Shown: positions 1 to 9,900 of the stretch, in pieces | Numbering within the stretch: the stretch's first letter is position 1 | How the letters are laid out: every line of letters begins with the position of its first letter | DNA from: Vombatus ursinus | Taxonomy: Eukaryota; Chordata; Mammalia; Diprotodontia; Vombatidae | Direction: 5' to 3' | Assembly: GCF_900497805.2 (NCBI RefSeq) | Contig: NW_020954576.1 | Span: 73,670,605 to 73,734,604 of the forward strand | DNA length: 64,000 nt | Program-made: the position numbers and the translations under genes | The notes under the pieces: model-generated | Database searches by the model: none | What the model was told of the DNA's origin: nothing | The model's input: the letters and a program-made list of their open reading frames with translations, nothing else

Positions 1-294
1 CTAAAGTGTACACATTCAGAAATAGGGAAATCCCAAAACAATATAACATATAAAAAACAAAATCAGTAAAATGCATACAGTTTACAGACTGAAATGCCCT
101 ACTATGCTTTAGTATTTATTTTTCAACAAATTACTAAATACAAATCTTGAATGATTCATCATCCCTCTCTTCTGATTGGTGAGTACCTGGCTCAGATGTT
201 CATAAAGAACTCCTGCTATGCTCATTCCATTCCCCAATCTACTTCTCACTCTCTGGACTTTTCTTTCTCCTCCCTACCTTAGAAGCTTATTACC

Positions 295-440
295 TGTCAG
301 TCACTGAAACTTCTCAGTCTCAGTTATCTTATATTAATAATGTTACCTACTTCACAGAACTGTTGAGAAAACTGAATGATAACATACGTAAAGTGCTTTG
401 CAAACCTTAAAGCTCTATAAAAATACTAGCTATTTTTATT
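295..440 (+). mobile_element. CORE/MIR-type SINE, 3' part
   Basis: Recognised by the AAAGTGCTTTGCAAACCTTA and CTCTATAAAAATACTAGCTA-type ending followed by a T/A-rich tail typical of marsupial CORE-SINEs. Confidence 0.65.
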
Positions 441-544
441 ATCCAGTCAGAGATAAATTAGCTGCCTTGTTTAACTTATTTTTGATTCTTATGTTTTCAA
501 TATGGTTGCTAAAATTGCAAATAGTATATTACCATAGAGAGGCA

Positions 545-700
545 AGGATTCTAGACCTATGTTCAGTGTGACCTAACCAAGTAATTTAATCTCTCAGTGC
601 CTCAGGCAATGCTCTACATCACAGAACTGCTAATCTGCATTGGTAGAGGAAATTTCCTCTAACTAGAGTTTCCTACACCAAAAACATCATAGATGGGGGG
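545..700 (+). mobile_element. MIR-related SINE fragment
   Basis: Contains CTCAGTGCCTCAGGCAA and GCATTGGTAGAGGAAATTTC; the same unit is seen on the minus strand at 35799-36010. Confidence 0.6.
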
Positions 701-1084
701 AAAGGTAATAGAGGGTCAAGATCAGATCACTTATAATATAGCTTAGCATATATAACAAATCATCATATAAAAGTTCATTTGAGGACTAGAACACATTTTT
801 CTACAAGTCACTGATGCTTACACGTAAGTCTTATTTACCTAATTTCATTTGTCCAGAATTTTGGTTTTCTATAAAAAAAAAGTTTAAATGTAAAATCATT
901 ATCAATTATTGTGAATATGAAAGATAATCTAAAAAATATATACTGTACTGAAATAAAAAAATGCACGTGAAGAATTCCTTTGTATCAAATCAAAAATTCA
1001 GTTCAACTTCTGTAAAGATAGTACTGTGTTAAAGGGGTTAAAAAAAAAAAGGGAAAAGAACTTAGAAAAAAAAATCTCTAAATG

Positions 1085-1235
1085 CTAGTCTGGAGTCCGC
1101 CATTAATTTCTCAAAAGATCTTAGACAAAACATGAATATATACACATACATATACCTGAGCCCATTTCCTCATCTGCAAAACGGAGACACTGTGTACATG
1201 ATAAGGTCCCTTGCTAACATTCTATGAGTCTATTA
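1085..1235 (+). mobile_element. MIR-type SINE fragment
   Basis: Degraded copy with CCTCATCTGCAAAACGGAG and a terminal CATTCTATGAGTCTATTA. Confidence 0.5.
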
Positions 1236-2170
1236 CTCTACTACACAGCAATTGTGTTCAAGGTTGGAAAGCAATAACTGCAAACCCAGCTTTCACACAA
1301 TGGCTGAAATATGTTCTTCATCCATTTGGTATTTTCATAATTGATGACAACCCTAGATGGCGAATTCAAAATATCATTTCCCCCTTTCTCTTGGTTTCTT
1401 CCTAAAACAGTTCCCCATCCTGCTTTATCCTTTCTTCCTTTCCCTCTGTTTGCTATCTGACCAGTATTCAGTAATAAACAATAAAATTTAGGAATGAAAT
1501 CATGAAAAACTTCATCTAGATATTGTTTGTTTCCCTATCACCCGGTGATTTTTCATTAAAATAAACACACAAACAGCAATGAGAGGAATAGAAATATTTC
1601 TCGTCAAGTATACTCTTTTGACATGACTGATTTAAAAATAAAACAAAAGAATTCTTCTAAAAAAAGGATTGCCAGTGTATTACCCACACAACAGGAAAAC
1701 AAAAGAAAACAATTCTGTTCATTCCCCACACACAAACTATTTATTGTTGGGCCTGTTGCGGAGTATAATTTCATCAAGCAGCTTTTATACTAGGCACCAC
1801 AACACTTTCAGATATTCAAATAATCAGTCCCTGCCCTCCTGAGGCTGACATGCTTTAGAAAAACAAACAAAAGAAATCCAGAATAAAGACATGACACACG
1901 TAGTAAAATGCTTATGTAATGTAGAAATAAGTCCCATAACCTCCAATTCCATACTGGGCATAATATGGAAGGAACCATACCAAAACCCAACAGGAGCATC
2001 CTGGGGACAATGAAACTGACAAGGAAGACTGTCTCCTCCCTCCAGTTTAGGAAGGGGTGAGTATATCGGGGGATGCAATCACAGACAAGTGTGTGCTTGA
2101 CAGAAGGTCTTCTTTACCCCTTCTTTCACCAACAGAAACTGCCCCCACCCCGCGCCGTCCCGCCCCGCCC

Positions 2171-2209
<39 letters not shown>
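2171..2209. repeat. (AC)n microsatellite
   Basis: About 19 uninterrupted AC units at the edge of the CpG island. Confidence 0.95.
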
Positions 2210-2212
<3 letters not shown>

Positions 2213-2705
2213 GCAATTTCTTTCAAAGATCCAATCCCAGCACCCATCTCGTCCCCTTGCCGTACCACCGCCTTTCGCAGCTCCTTCCCTCCCGCCCGCC
2301 AATTTGTCCCCTCGCGCCCCTCCGCTAAGGCGGTGGGAGGAGCGGCACAAAGCCAGGGAGCACAAAATGAATACATGCACATTTACTGGAGGAGGAGTCA
2401 GCCGGCGGCCGCGGAGGCCGCCCGGGGTAGCAAAGCCCAGCCGAGCCCGGAGGGAATAGAGGAAGGGGGGGGCCCGGGAGGCGGGGCTGCCGAATCCCCC
2501 GGGGCGGGGGGGGGCGCGGCGCGAGGAGCATCCGGAAAGCGGCACCCCCCCTTTTCCTCTTCCAGCTGCACTCCCCCCCACCCTGAAAACCCGGCCGCAC
2601 ACCAGGGGCTCTCCGGGGAAGAGGATCTGGAGAAGGGGAAGCGGCGGCGGCGGCGGCTGCATCACCATCACTAAGTCAGGCGGTTGAGCCGAGCGCATCA
2701 CTTAC

Positions 2706-2930
2706 CCCTCACCATAGCAAGAGGGACCGGACGGGGGAGGCGGGGCGCGTCGCGTCCCGTGAGTCTTTCGCACGCCGTCCCCTCCCCGCCAACCCGTCGC
2801 CGTAGTCGTCGTCGTAGTCGTCGTCGCTGCCGTCGCCCCCGGACTCCCCGTTCCTTTCACCGTGCTCAGCAATAACGTTATTCCACACACGCCCCACACA
2901 TAGCGGTAACGGCAGAGAGCAGCCGCCCAC
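2706..2930 (-). other. CEP170: Probable untranslated first exon of CEP170
   Basis: On the minus strand the sequence GGG|GTAAGTGATG places a near-perfect splice donor at 2705-2700, inside the CpG island and facing away from SDCCAG8. Human CEP170 starts with a non-coding exon in this arrangement. The start near 2930 is a guess; the true start site could lie anywhere up to about 3100. The exon would contain an imperfect GAC triplet run (2796-2837). No CEP170 coding sequence is visible in the window, as expected if exon 2 is far to the left. CEP170 encodes a centriolar subdistal-appendage, microtubule-associated protein. Confidence 0.55.
2796..2837. repeat. Imperfect (GTC)n triplet run
   Basis: GTC units interrupted by GTA and CTG, inside the probable CEP170 5' untranslated exon (read there as GAC). 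Confidence 0.8.
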
Positions 2931-2941
2931 TGCGCAGGCGC
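2931..2941 (+). promoter_or_regulatory. NRF1-like site 1 (TGCGCAGGCGC)
   Basis: TGCGCAGGCGC fits the NRF1 consensus (YGCGCAYGCGCR) closely. First of three such sites spaced about 70-80 bp apart between the two genes. Confidence 0.6.
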
Positions 2942-2998
2942 GTCAGAAGAGACCTGGGAGGGGGCCCTGCCCCTCCTCCTCGCCCAGCTATCTCTTAC

Positions 2999-3009
2999 TG
3001 CGCAGGCGC
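2999..3009 (+). promoter_or_regulatory. NRF1-like site 2 (TGCGCAGGCGC)
   Basis: Identical 11-mer to site 1, 68 bp downstream. Both are preceded by an AC dinucleotide (ACTGCGCAGGCGC). Confidence 0.6.
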
Positions 3010-3080
3010 CAAGAGCAGACAATGAAAAGGAGTTGCCTGGAGGGTCGTTGTCCCACCCACACGATTTCGCAGCAGCCCAC

Positions 3081-3091
3081 TGCGCAAGCGT
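3081..3091 (+). promoter_or_regulatory. NRF1-like site 3 (TGCGCAAGCGT)
   Basis: One-step variant of sites 1 and 2, with the same CCCAC prefix as site 1. Confidence 0.5.
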
Positions 3092-3156
3092 GCCCCTAGG
3101 ACCAGCAGAAACAATGAAGAAATTACTGTCATTAGCTCGAACTGCAACCAACAGGG

Positions 3157-3170
3157 ACTACAGATCCCAG
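3157..3170 (+). promoter_or_regulatory. ZNF143-like (SBS) motif 1
   Basis: ACTACAGATCCCAG resembles the ZNF143/THAP11 promoter motif (ACTACAATTCCCAGCATGCC). Confidence 0.5.
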
Positions 3171-3210
3171 GGGGGAGTGCGCAAACTCAACAGCAACGTC
3201 TGGTTCGCTT

Positions 3211-3230
3211 GGCATGCTAGGATTTGTAGT
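3211..3230 (-). promoter_or_regulatory. ZNF143-like (SBS) motif 2
   Basis: On the minus strand: ACTACAAATCCTAGCATGCC, matching the full 20-bp ZNF143/THAP11 consensus at all but two positions. Confidence 0.65.
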
Positions 3231-3513
3231 CTCTATGAACTCCACACCTTTGAGATTGAGAGTTTTTTTTTTCTCCAGCCAAGGCTACCTCTGGTAGTAG
3301 TGATAGAAAATGAAGCCGTAAAAAAGGAGTCCTATCTTCTCATTTGTTTAACTGTGGGAACTCAGGGATCAAGAGCATTTTTCACAACTCTGTAGAGCAA
3401 AGACCTTCAGAAGCTTGTTTTTGGTAGTTAGGTGGTCCAGATTGCCTAAGAAATGAGATGGGGGAGGGAGAAAGTTGCAGTCTGAGGGAAAAAGAAGGTG
3501 GAGCCGCCAAGCT

Positions 3514-3526
3514 GTCTCTAGGCAAC
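3514..3526 (+). promoter_or_regulatory. Possible RFX X-box half-site
   Basis: GTCTCTAGGCAAC holds a good right half (GGCAAC) and a poor left half of the X-box bound by RFX factors, which drive ciliary genes. Position upstream of the SDCCAG8 ATG is suitable. Weak evidence. Confidence 0.25.
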
Positions 3527-3570
3527 GGAAGCTTGGAGGCCAAACCGCCTCTTCCCTGTGCGCGGTGCCT

Positions 3571-3585
3571 CCTGGGAATTGTAGT
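3571..3585 (-). promoter_or_regulatory. ZNF143-like (SBS) motif 3
   Basis: On the minus strand: ACTACAATTCCCAGG, an exact match to the core of the ZNF143 consensus. It lies about 240 bp before the SDCCAG8 ATG. Confidence 0.6.
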
Positions 3586-3637
3586 GTACCGGGGGCTTCT
3601 TTGGGGGCTAGAAACCGGCAGTTCGTGAACGTGAGGG

Positions 3638-3650
3638 ACTACAACTTCCA
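3638..3650 (+). promoter_or_regulatory. ZNF143-like (SBS) motif 4
   Basis: ACTACAACTTCCA resembles the first two-thirds of the ZNF143 consensus, 53 bp downstream of motif 3. Confidence 0.4.
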
Positions 3651-3825
3651 CTATCCATCATGGGGTCCGTGGGTGGACAGCGCCCCCGCGAGCCAGGTCC
3701 TTCTATTCATGCGCCCCTCTGACAGCGACGTCTGGAAGCTGGGAGACTGTCTGCCCGTTGCCTTCCGCCGAGGTTCTGCTAGAGCCTTTGCCATACCTGG
3801 GCATCTGCGGGCCCAGGGTCACTGC

Positions 3826-3919
3826 ATGGCGAAGGCCTCGGGGGACTCTGCCCTTCAGGAGGCTCTGGGGGACTCTACCCTCGAGGAGGCTCTGGGGCAC
3901 TATCAGCGGAGTCTCAGGG
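3826..3919 (+). CDS. SDCCAG8: SDCCAG8 coding exon 1 (residues 1-31)
   Basis: The start ATG at 3826 aligns with the human initiator (MAK...). The exon encodes MAKASGDSALQEALG then DSTLEEALGHYQRSLR and ends one base into codon 32 at a G|GTGAGT donor. Human has one copy of the STLEE(I)LG module; here a 27-nt unit is duplicated in tandem (3841-3867 and 3868-3894), adding nine residues. The ATG has T at -3 and G at +4, so its context is only moderate. The same frame stays open upstream to 3475, so a longer N-terminus cannot be excluded from sequence alone. Confidence 0.93.
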
Positions 3920-6900
3920 GTGAGTTACGGTCATTTACTGCCCTCAGGCTCCGAATCCTTTGCAGCCCCAGCCTCTGGCCTCCCCAGGTTCTTTAGATGG
4001 TCTGGGCGGACGCTCCTGGATTTTTTCTCTGGTTAGCTCCTGACTGGTGTATTTTCCAACACTTGTGTGAGTCCCTCACCGCCACGTGGTCAGACTGACC
4101 CCTAAGAAAGCTTGGTGTACCTAGTATTTGAGTAGGATTGAGATTTGGGGCGTTAATTACTATGAGGTATCTCTTCTCTCCTATTTACTAAGATGTTCTC
4201 TTCATCCCTCCTGCACCATTTCTCATTGCTCTCATTATCTTTTCCCCAGGCCTTATACCACATTACCACTTATTCCATAATTTCTTGATGTTCTCTTTAA
4301 TGCATCCTGCTTCCTGGATATGTTCTAAACTCAGCTTTTATAGGCGCTATTGGGTTAGAATAAAGCAAGAGCCATTAGCAAAACACGCTTTATTAATTTA
4401 AACCAGATTCTCTTGGAAAAGATCATTGCTCCAGAAGGGAACAAGATAATGACTGGGACAATGTTACTTGGGGCCCAGCAACCAAGTTTTAAGATTTCTG
4501 TAGGAAATGGATAACCCTATTTGCTGTTATCATAGGTGAGTCACCTGATGACACTTTTTGCTTTTAATCAATGATAACATTTGACGGGATCTCAAATAGA
4601 AAACAGCCAATATTGTGTCTACTGAAATTGAAGGAATTTAAAAATTAGTAATGTGTATTTAATGAATAACCTCCTGAACCGGTTGAGTGAAATTAGTCCT
4701 GTTTAATTAGAAAGCAGGAAACAGTTTAATAAAAGTAATCTTTTTATTTTGTTTTTACGAAAACAAAGCACAAACTTTCTAGTTTTCTAACTAAATTTTG
4801 CTCTTTCAGGGTTTCCTACCTTGAATATCTGTTAGGATTCTCTCCCCTTCCAACTGGTTTGCTTCTTCTGTTGGTTCCCCCTAGGAAATACCCTAAGTAA
4901 ATGTATTATTTTCCTAATTGGGACAGTTAAAGAACAGTCAAAATCAGTTGATGCAGTAAAGGTATCAATCAGCTTCTTACTTAACCTAAAGGCATCTAAT
5001 TCCATTGCTCCATCCACTATGTACTCATAACACATTTATGAATAATTGCACTGTACTTAGTATTTCTATAATATATTTACTTTCTAAGTCATAGTTATTT
5101 CATTATTATGTTAATATTATAAGGTGTATATAGTAGGAAAAATTTTCTTCTTTTTGCAGATAGCAAAACTAAAGTTTAGAAACAAGTTAAATAATTTGAC
5201 CTCAGTTTATCAGTGGAACAAGTGGAACAAAGGAAGATTTCTAGGTTTTTCAGAGCATTCCATATTTTGTACAACATTATTTGCTGAATTTTATTTAGAA
5301 GCTCTCATATTGTTCTTATAAAGGAAGAACTTAAAATTACACTGAAATCACAGAAAGTTAGAACTACCTCTTTAGAGAAGAATAAAGATGCTTGAAGTAA
5401 AAACATATGTATTCCTGAATAAATGTTTCAAAATATTGTGGAGTTATTTCAGTGTATTTACTTATGTTTTGAATGTCCATCCGTGAGAATTTTATCATTG
5501 TATAAATACATAATCAGTTTAAATGTACTGATGTAGTCTTGTGTTTTGTTTTCAATTAACAGTGATTCCCTCAAAACCTCTTCTTACTTAAACTTTTGAT
5601 TGGGCGTAACACATGCTTAATGGGAGACATTTATTGTCTATCTTTCCCTTAAATTTTTTTTCTACTTATGAAAGAAGTATAAATATAGTTATCGCTACCA
5701 TTCCCTTTTATATTTAGACAGGAAATAACAGATCAAAATGTGAGGTGTTCCCACAGTCTTCCTACAGTGTTCTCTACATTTTTATTATCTTTGGCTTTGA
5801 AAAACTTTCTTCACTTAAAAAGGGGACAGATTAATTTGAAGATCTCATGCTAGTGATGTACTGCTGTCTTCTTATGCCCTGATTTATTCATCACATGAAA
5901 TTATGGAATTAAGAAGTGATTGAATTTAAAGTAGAGACTAAACCAAGGTTAATATCTTCATACAAACTAATTTTTGCCTTACCTTGACTTTCTGAGAGTA
6001 GAAATTTGAAATAAACTTCTACCTCACTTACGGTCCCCATATTCACTAACTCTTGCTACCTTTCCCCAGTGGAATATATCCTATTTTATGCTTTATTCTT
6101 TAAACTGGAATTTGTAGAGGGTGGCAAGGACCTGTCTAAATGGCAACGGGGCTTGAGAACTGGACTGTCTTATAGTGCAGGAGTCATCTGTGGATGTGTC
6201 CCAAAAGTGTTTCCATGTTATTGATGATTGTTGGCTAATTCCATTACTGTCAGTCTACTTATAGCTTCTAACATAATTCCTAGTTTTTTGGATGAGGTGG
6301 GGTGGGGATGGANNNNNNNNNNTCGGCTTCCTCAGCAAAGCTGAGACCCCAAATGAGGGGGACATTTCTCTTTTATAGATTTTGGGGAGTACAGAACAAA
6401 GAATAGAACTTCATAGGGAGGGAACAAGTTATGATTGGTTACAAGAGCTGGACATCATGAATACCGAGATCAGTATGATTGGTTGGAGATTGGGAATGAG
6501 GGATCAACAACAATCCCCTCCTTTCTTCCTGTGACTAAGAAGTGTTCCTTGTTTGTGTCCAGGATAGCTTGGTGGTGTATAGATGCTGGATCAGACTCCC
6601 AAGTATCATACCTGCATCCTTCAAGGAAAGCAGATTTCCTTGAAGTAAGAATAGAACAGTGATTAGCAGGGGAACTGGATTTCTAAACTTAACTCATCAT
6701 CACAGCACTGCTGAATTTCTGAACTGTTCAGAGACAAAGAACCATGACTTAAGCAGTAACAGGACAAAATCAATTAATTATAAATACGATCAATTCAAAA
6801 ATGATACAGAATCAATCTTGATCATTTCAATTCCACAGCAGTCTAGCACAATTTCAAGTGGTTATTCTGGTAGACCATGGAGTATAAAGTATATTCACTA

Positions 6901-9900
6901 ATGGCCATGACTATCTCAACCTGTAATAGCAGCAAAGACAGGCTTTAAGTTTCATAGGTTTCAGAATACTTAGTTATAATCAGAAGTCATGCCAAAATAT
7001 CACTTAAATGTCAGTTATAAACATCTTTGTATCAAAACACTGCAACTTTTACAGCCTTCACAAATAAATTTTCATAATCATCATTTTCTCATTCATTCAG
7101 CAAGCATTTAAATGTGTCAATTCCTACAATGTAATGAGGTTATAAAGACCAAAACAAAAGCCCTTGCCCTTAAGGTGGTTATATTTTATTGAAGGGAAAC
7201 AACTTCTACACAGAAAAGTAAATCCAAAATATTTACAAAGTAGGTAAAAAGTAATTTCTGGGGGAAACTCACTAACAGTTGGGGAATTGAGATAGATTTC
7301 TTTTGGAGGAGACATTTAAGCTAATCTTTGACAGTAACTAGGGATTCTAAGAGGCAGATGGGACATTGTGAATGAAAAAGAACACATAGGCTAGTTTAGC
7401 ATGTAGGGAGCTTGAAAGAGAGTAATGTACAGTTAGTTTGGAAAAAATGAACTGGAGCTAGATTGTGAAGGGCTTTAAAAACCAAATAAATTAGGAAGCA
7501 AGAGGCTATCTCTCAAGCCTCTTAAAGAAGAGGAATGGTATGGTAAGATATGTGCTTTATGGATATCACTTTGATAGTTGTAAGGTGGATGGATTGGAGA
7601 GGGGAGAGATATGAAGCAAGGAGACCAGTTAGGAGCCTACTTCAGTACAGGTGAAATGTGATGAAGGGCCTAGGGTAGGTAGTTATTCTGAGTGGAGGGA
7701 AGGGACAGATGCCAGAGATTCTGTCAAGGTAGAACAAACAAGAATTGGCAGCTGATTGGATATGAGAATTGAAGGAGAGAAAGAAGATGACTTTAAGATT
7801 GTGGACCTAGGAAGAATGGTGGCTGATCTTCCCAGAAATAGGGAAATTAGGAAAAAAGGGATTAATATGAGAGGGAAAACGTGTTCTTTTTTTAAGTGCT
7901 GAATTTGACATGCCAATGTGTCATCTAATTGGAGAGGTCCAATAAGGCTGTTGGTGATAGAGGACTAGAGAACGTGAATTCAAGACTGATTAGAACAGAA
8001 TATATAGCTCTGGTAGTTGTTTGTATAGAGATGATAGACCTATGGGAACTGACGAGTTCATCTAGAGAGAAAGGAGAGGGCCTAGGGAAGAGCTTGAAGT
8101 TATATACGTGCAAAGTGATGAGATCTGGATCATGATCCAGCAAAGAAGATTGGGAACCATCACCCAGACAAATAGGGAAAGGATCATCAAGGGAACAGTG
8201 TAATGAAAACTCAGGGAGAAAAGGATGTCTAGGAGGAGGGTTGAGGGAGGTTATCTGTCAAATGGTGCAGAGGAGGCCGAACAATAGGAAAATGAAATTG
8301 GCTAGTCATATAAGCTCTATTTTTTAAAGCACCTGTGGCTTTATGGCTTATTAACAGCATCTTGCTATAAATGACCTTTTCTTCTTCAACACATAAAACT
8401 TTATGGAAGTTAAAGAATTTGTTATCACTCAAAATAAAATATTGGTTTGAAGATCATGTAATTATCAGTATCAATGATGAGTATCTCATCTCTTTGTGCA
8501 TGACTTGACTTCTATTTGTATTTGATCTTTAAAGGTTGTTTCTATTTCATAGTCTGTAAATCTATGATAGTCTACCAAGTAGCTCATAAAAATATTTTAA
8601 TTGTCTAGAGTTGAATAAAAATAATTAAAATATATTTTTACAATGTTTTTTATATCATCAGATTGGGAAGAGAAATATATAACAACTATTTGTCTCTATT
8701 TTTTGTTTGCAGATGTTATTCTCTAATTTGTCAGAAAAAGAGCTGAAGTTTTTAGTGGACTGCAGGCACATTAGGAGTCAGAAGTGTGATATGGCCTCCA
8801 AAAAAGCTAATGCTAACTTGGCGTCTGTTAAAAGAGACATAAGGTTGTGATAGTTCTGCTCTACTCTGCCCTGGTCAAACTGTAGTTGGAGTATTGTGTT
8901 CAGTTCTAGGTGCCAGTGTTTTAGAAGAATATAGATAAGATGATAGGTTGTCCAGAGGAAAGCTGTTAGGTTAAATGAAGGAGCTGACAATGTTTAGACT
9001 CACAGGAAGACACGATGTCTTTGTGTGATAAAGGTTGTGATGTGGAAGAGGCATTTGAAAGGGTTTTTTTTTTTTTTCCTAGGAGCAAAGGATATAGGAG
9101 GAAAAACTTTACAAAATTTAGAGCTGTCCATAAATGGATATGAGTGATAGTGTCCCTCTCATTGGAGGTCTTATAATGAGGATTCTTTTTAGGTATGACT
9201 CTAGGCAGGGTGGCTGTTGAGTTCCCTTTCAACTTCAAACTTTTTTGATTCTCTAAAGGTAAAATCTTTAATAATACTAAAATATAAATGTCATTGAAGA
9301 GACATCTAAAATATCAAAGAAATGAAATCCACCACCAAAAATTCTTTAAATTGCAACATAAAATATCAGTTACAAATTTGAAATCTTCTTAGTTATTAGA
9401 GGCAGCTAGGTGGTATAGTGGTTAGAGTGCTGGACTTGGAGTCAGAAAGATCTGAGTTCAAATTTAACTTAAGACACTTACTACGTATATGACCCTAGGC
9501 AATTCTTTTAATCCCGGACTGCCACAGTTTCCTTAGCTGTAAAATGAGGATAACAGCACCTTTTTCACAGGGTTATTGTTAAGGTCAAATGAGATATTCT
9601 TTGTAAAGTGTTTAGTACAAAGCCTGGCACATTGTTGTTGTTCAGTTGTGTATGACTCTTTGTGGACCCTATTTGGGTTTTCTTGGCAAACATACTGCAG
9701 TGGTTTGCCATCTCCTTTTCCATCTAATTTTACAGATGAAGAAACTGAGGCAAATGGGGTTATAAAGTGACTTGCCCGGAGTCACACAGCTAGTAAGTGT
9801 CTGAGGCCAGATTTGAACTCAAGAAGGTAAGCTTTCCTGACTCCAGGCCCAAAGCTCTATCCAGTATGGCATCTAGCTGCCACTGGCCCAAAGTAAATGC

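Larger units (their letters stand above)
1..2705 (-). other. Probable start of CEP170 intron 1
   Basis: No coding exon is seen on either strand. It contains MIR-type SINE fragments (about 295-440, 545-700, 1085-1235), an AC microsatellite (2171-2209) and a short GCG run (2641-2656). The rest is AT-rich unique-looking sequence. Confidence 0.5.
2130..3960. promoter_or_regulatory. CpG-rich bidirectional promoter of CEP170 (-) and SDCCAG8 (+)
   Basis: GC- and CpG-rich DNA in an otherwise AT-rich window, densest at 2240-3090 and 3470-3960. It holds SDCCAG8 exon 1 on its right and a strong minus-strand donor on its left. In human, CEP170 and SDCCAG8 are head-to-head with start sites under 1 kb apart (established). 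No TATA box is evident. NRF1-like and ZNF143-like motifs are listed separately. Confidence 0.85.

Noticed and set aside
2057-2674. 205-codon plus-strand frame in the CpG island ending in a GEEDLEK...RRRRRLHHHH-like tail that recalls epitope tags
   Set aside because: It runs through the AC microsatellite and GC-rich promoter DNA; the tag-like tail comes from a GCG run plus ATCACC repeats. No vector sequence or family match.
1-2700. CEP170 coding exon 2
   Set aside because: I looked for the N-terminal FHA-domain start on the minus strand and found nothing like it.
2126-2701. Minus-strand 191-codon frame over the same region
   Set aside because: Shadow of GC-rich, stop-poor DNA with a CV-repeat from the microsatellite.
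9401-9480. tRNA gene
   Set aside because: It is the tRNA-derived head of a SINE with no intact cloverleaf.
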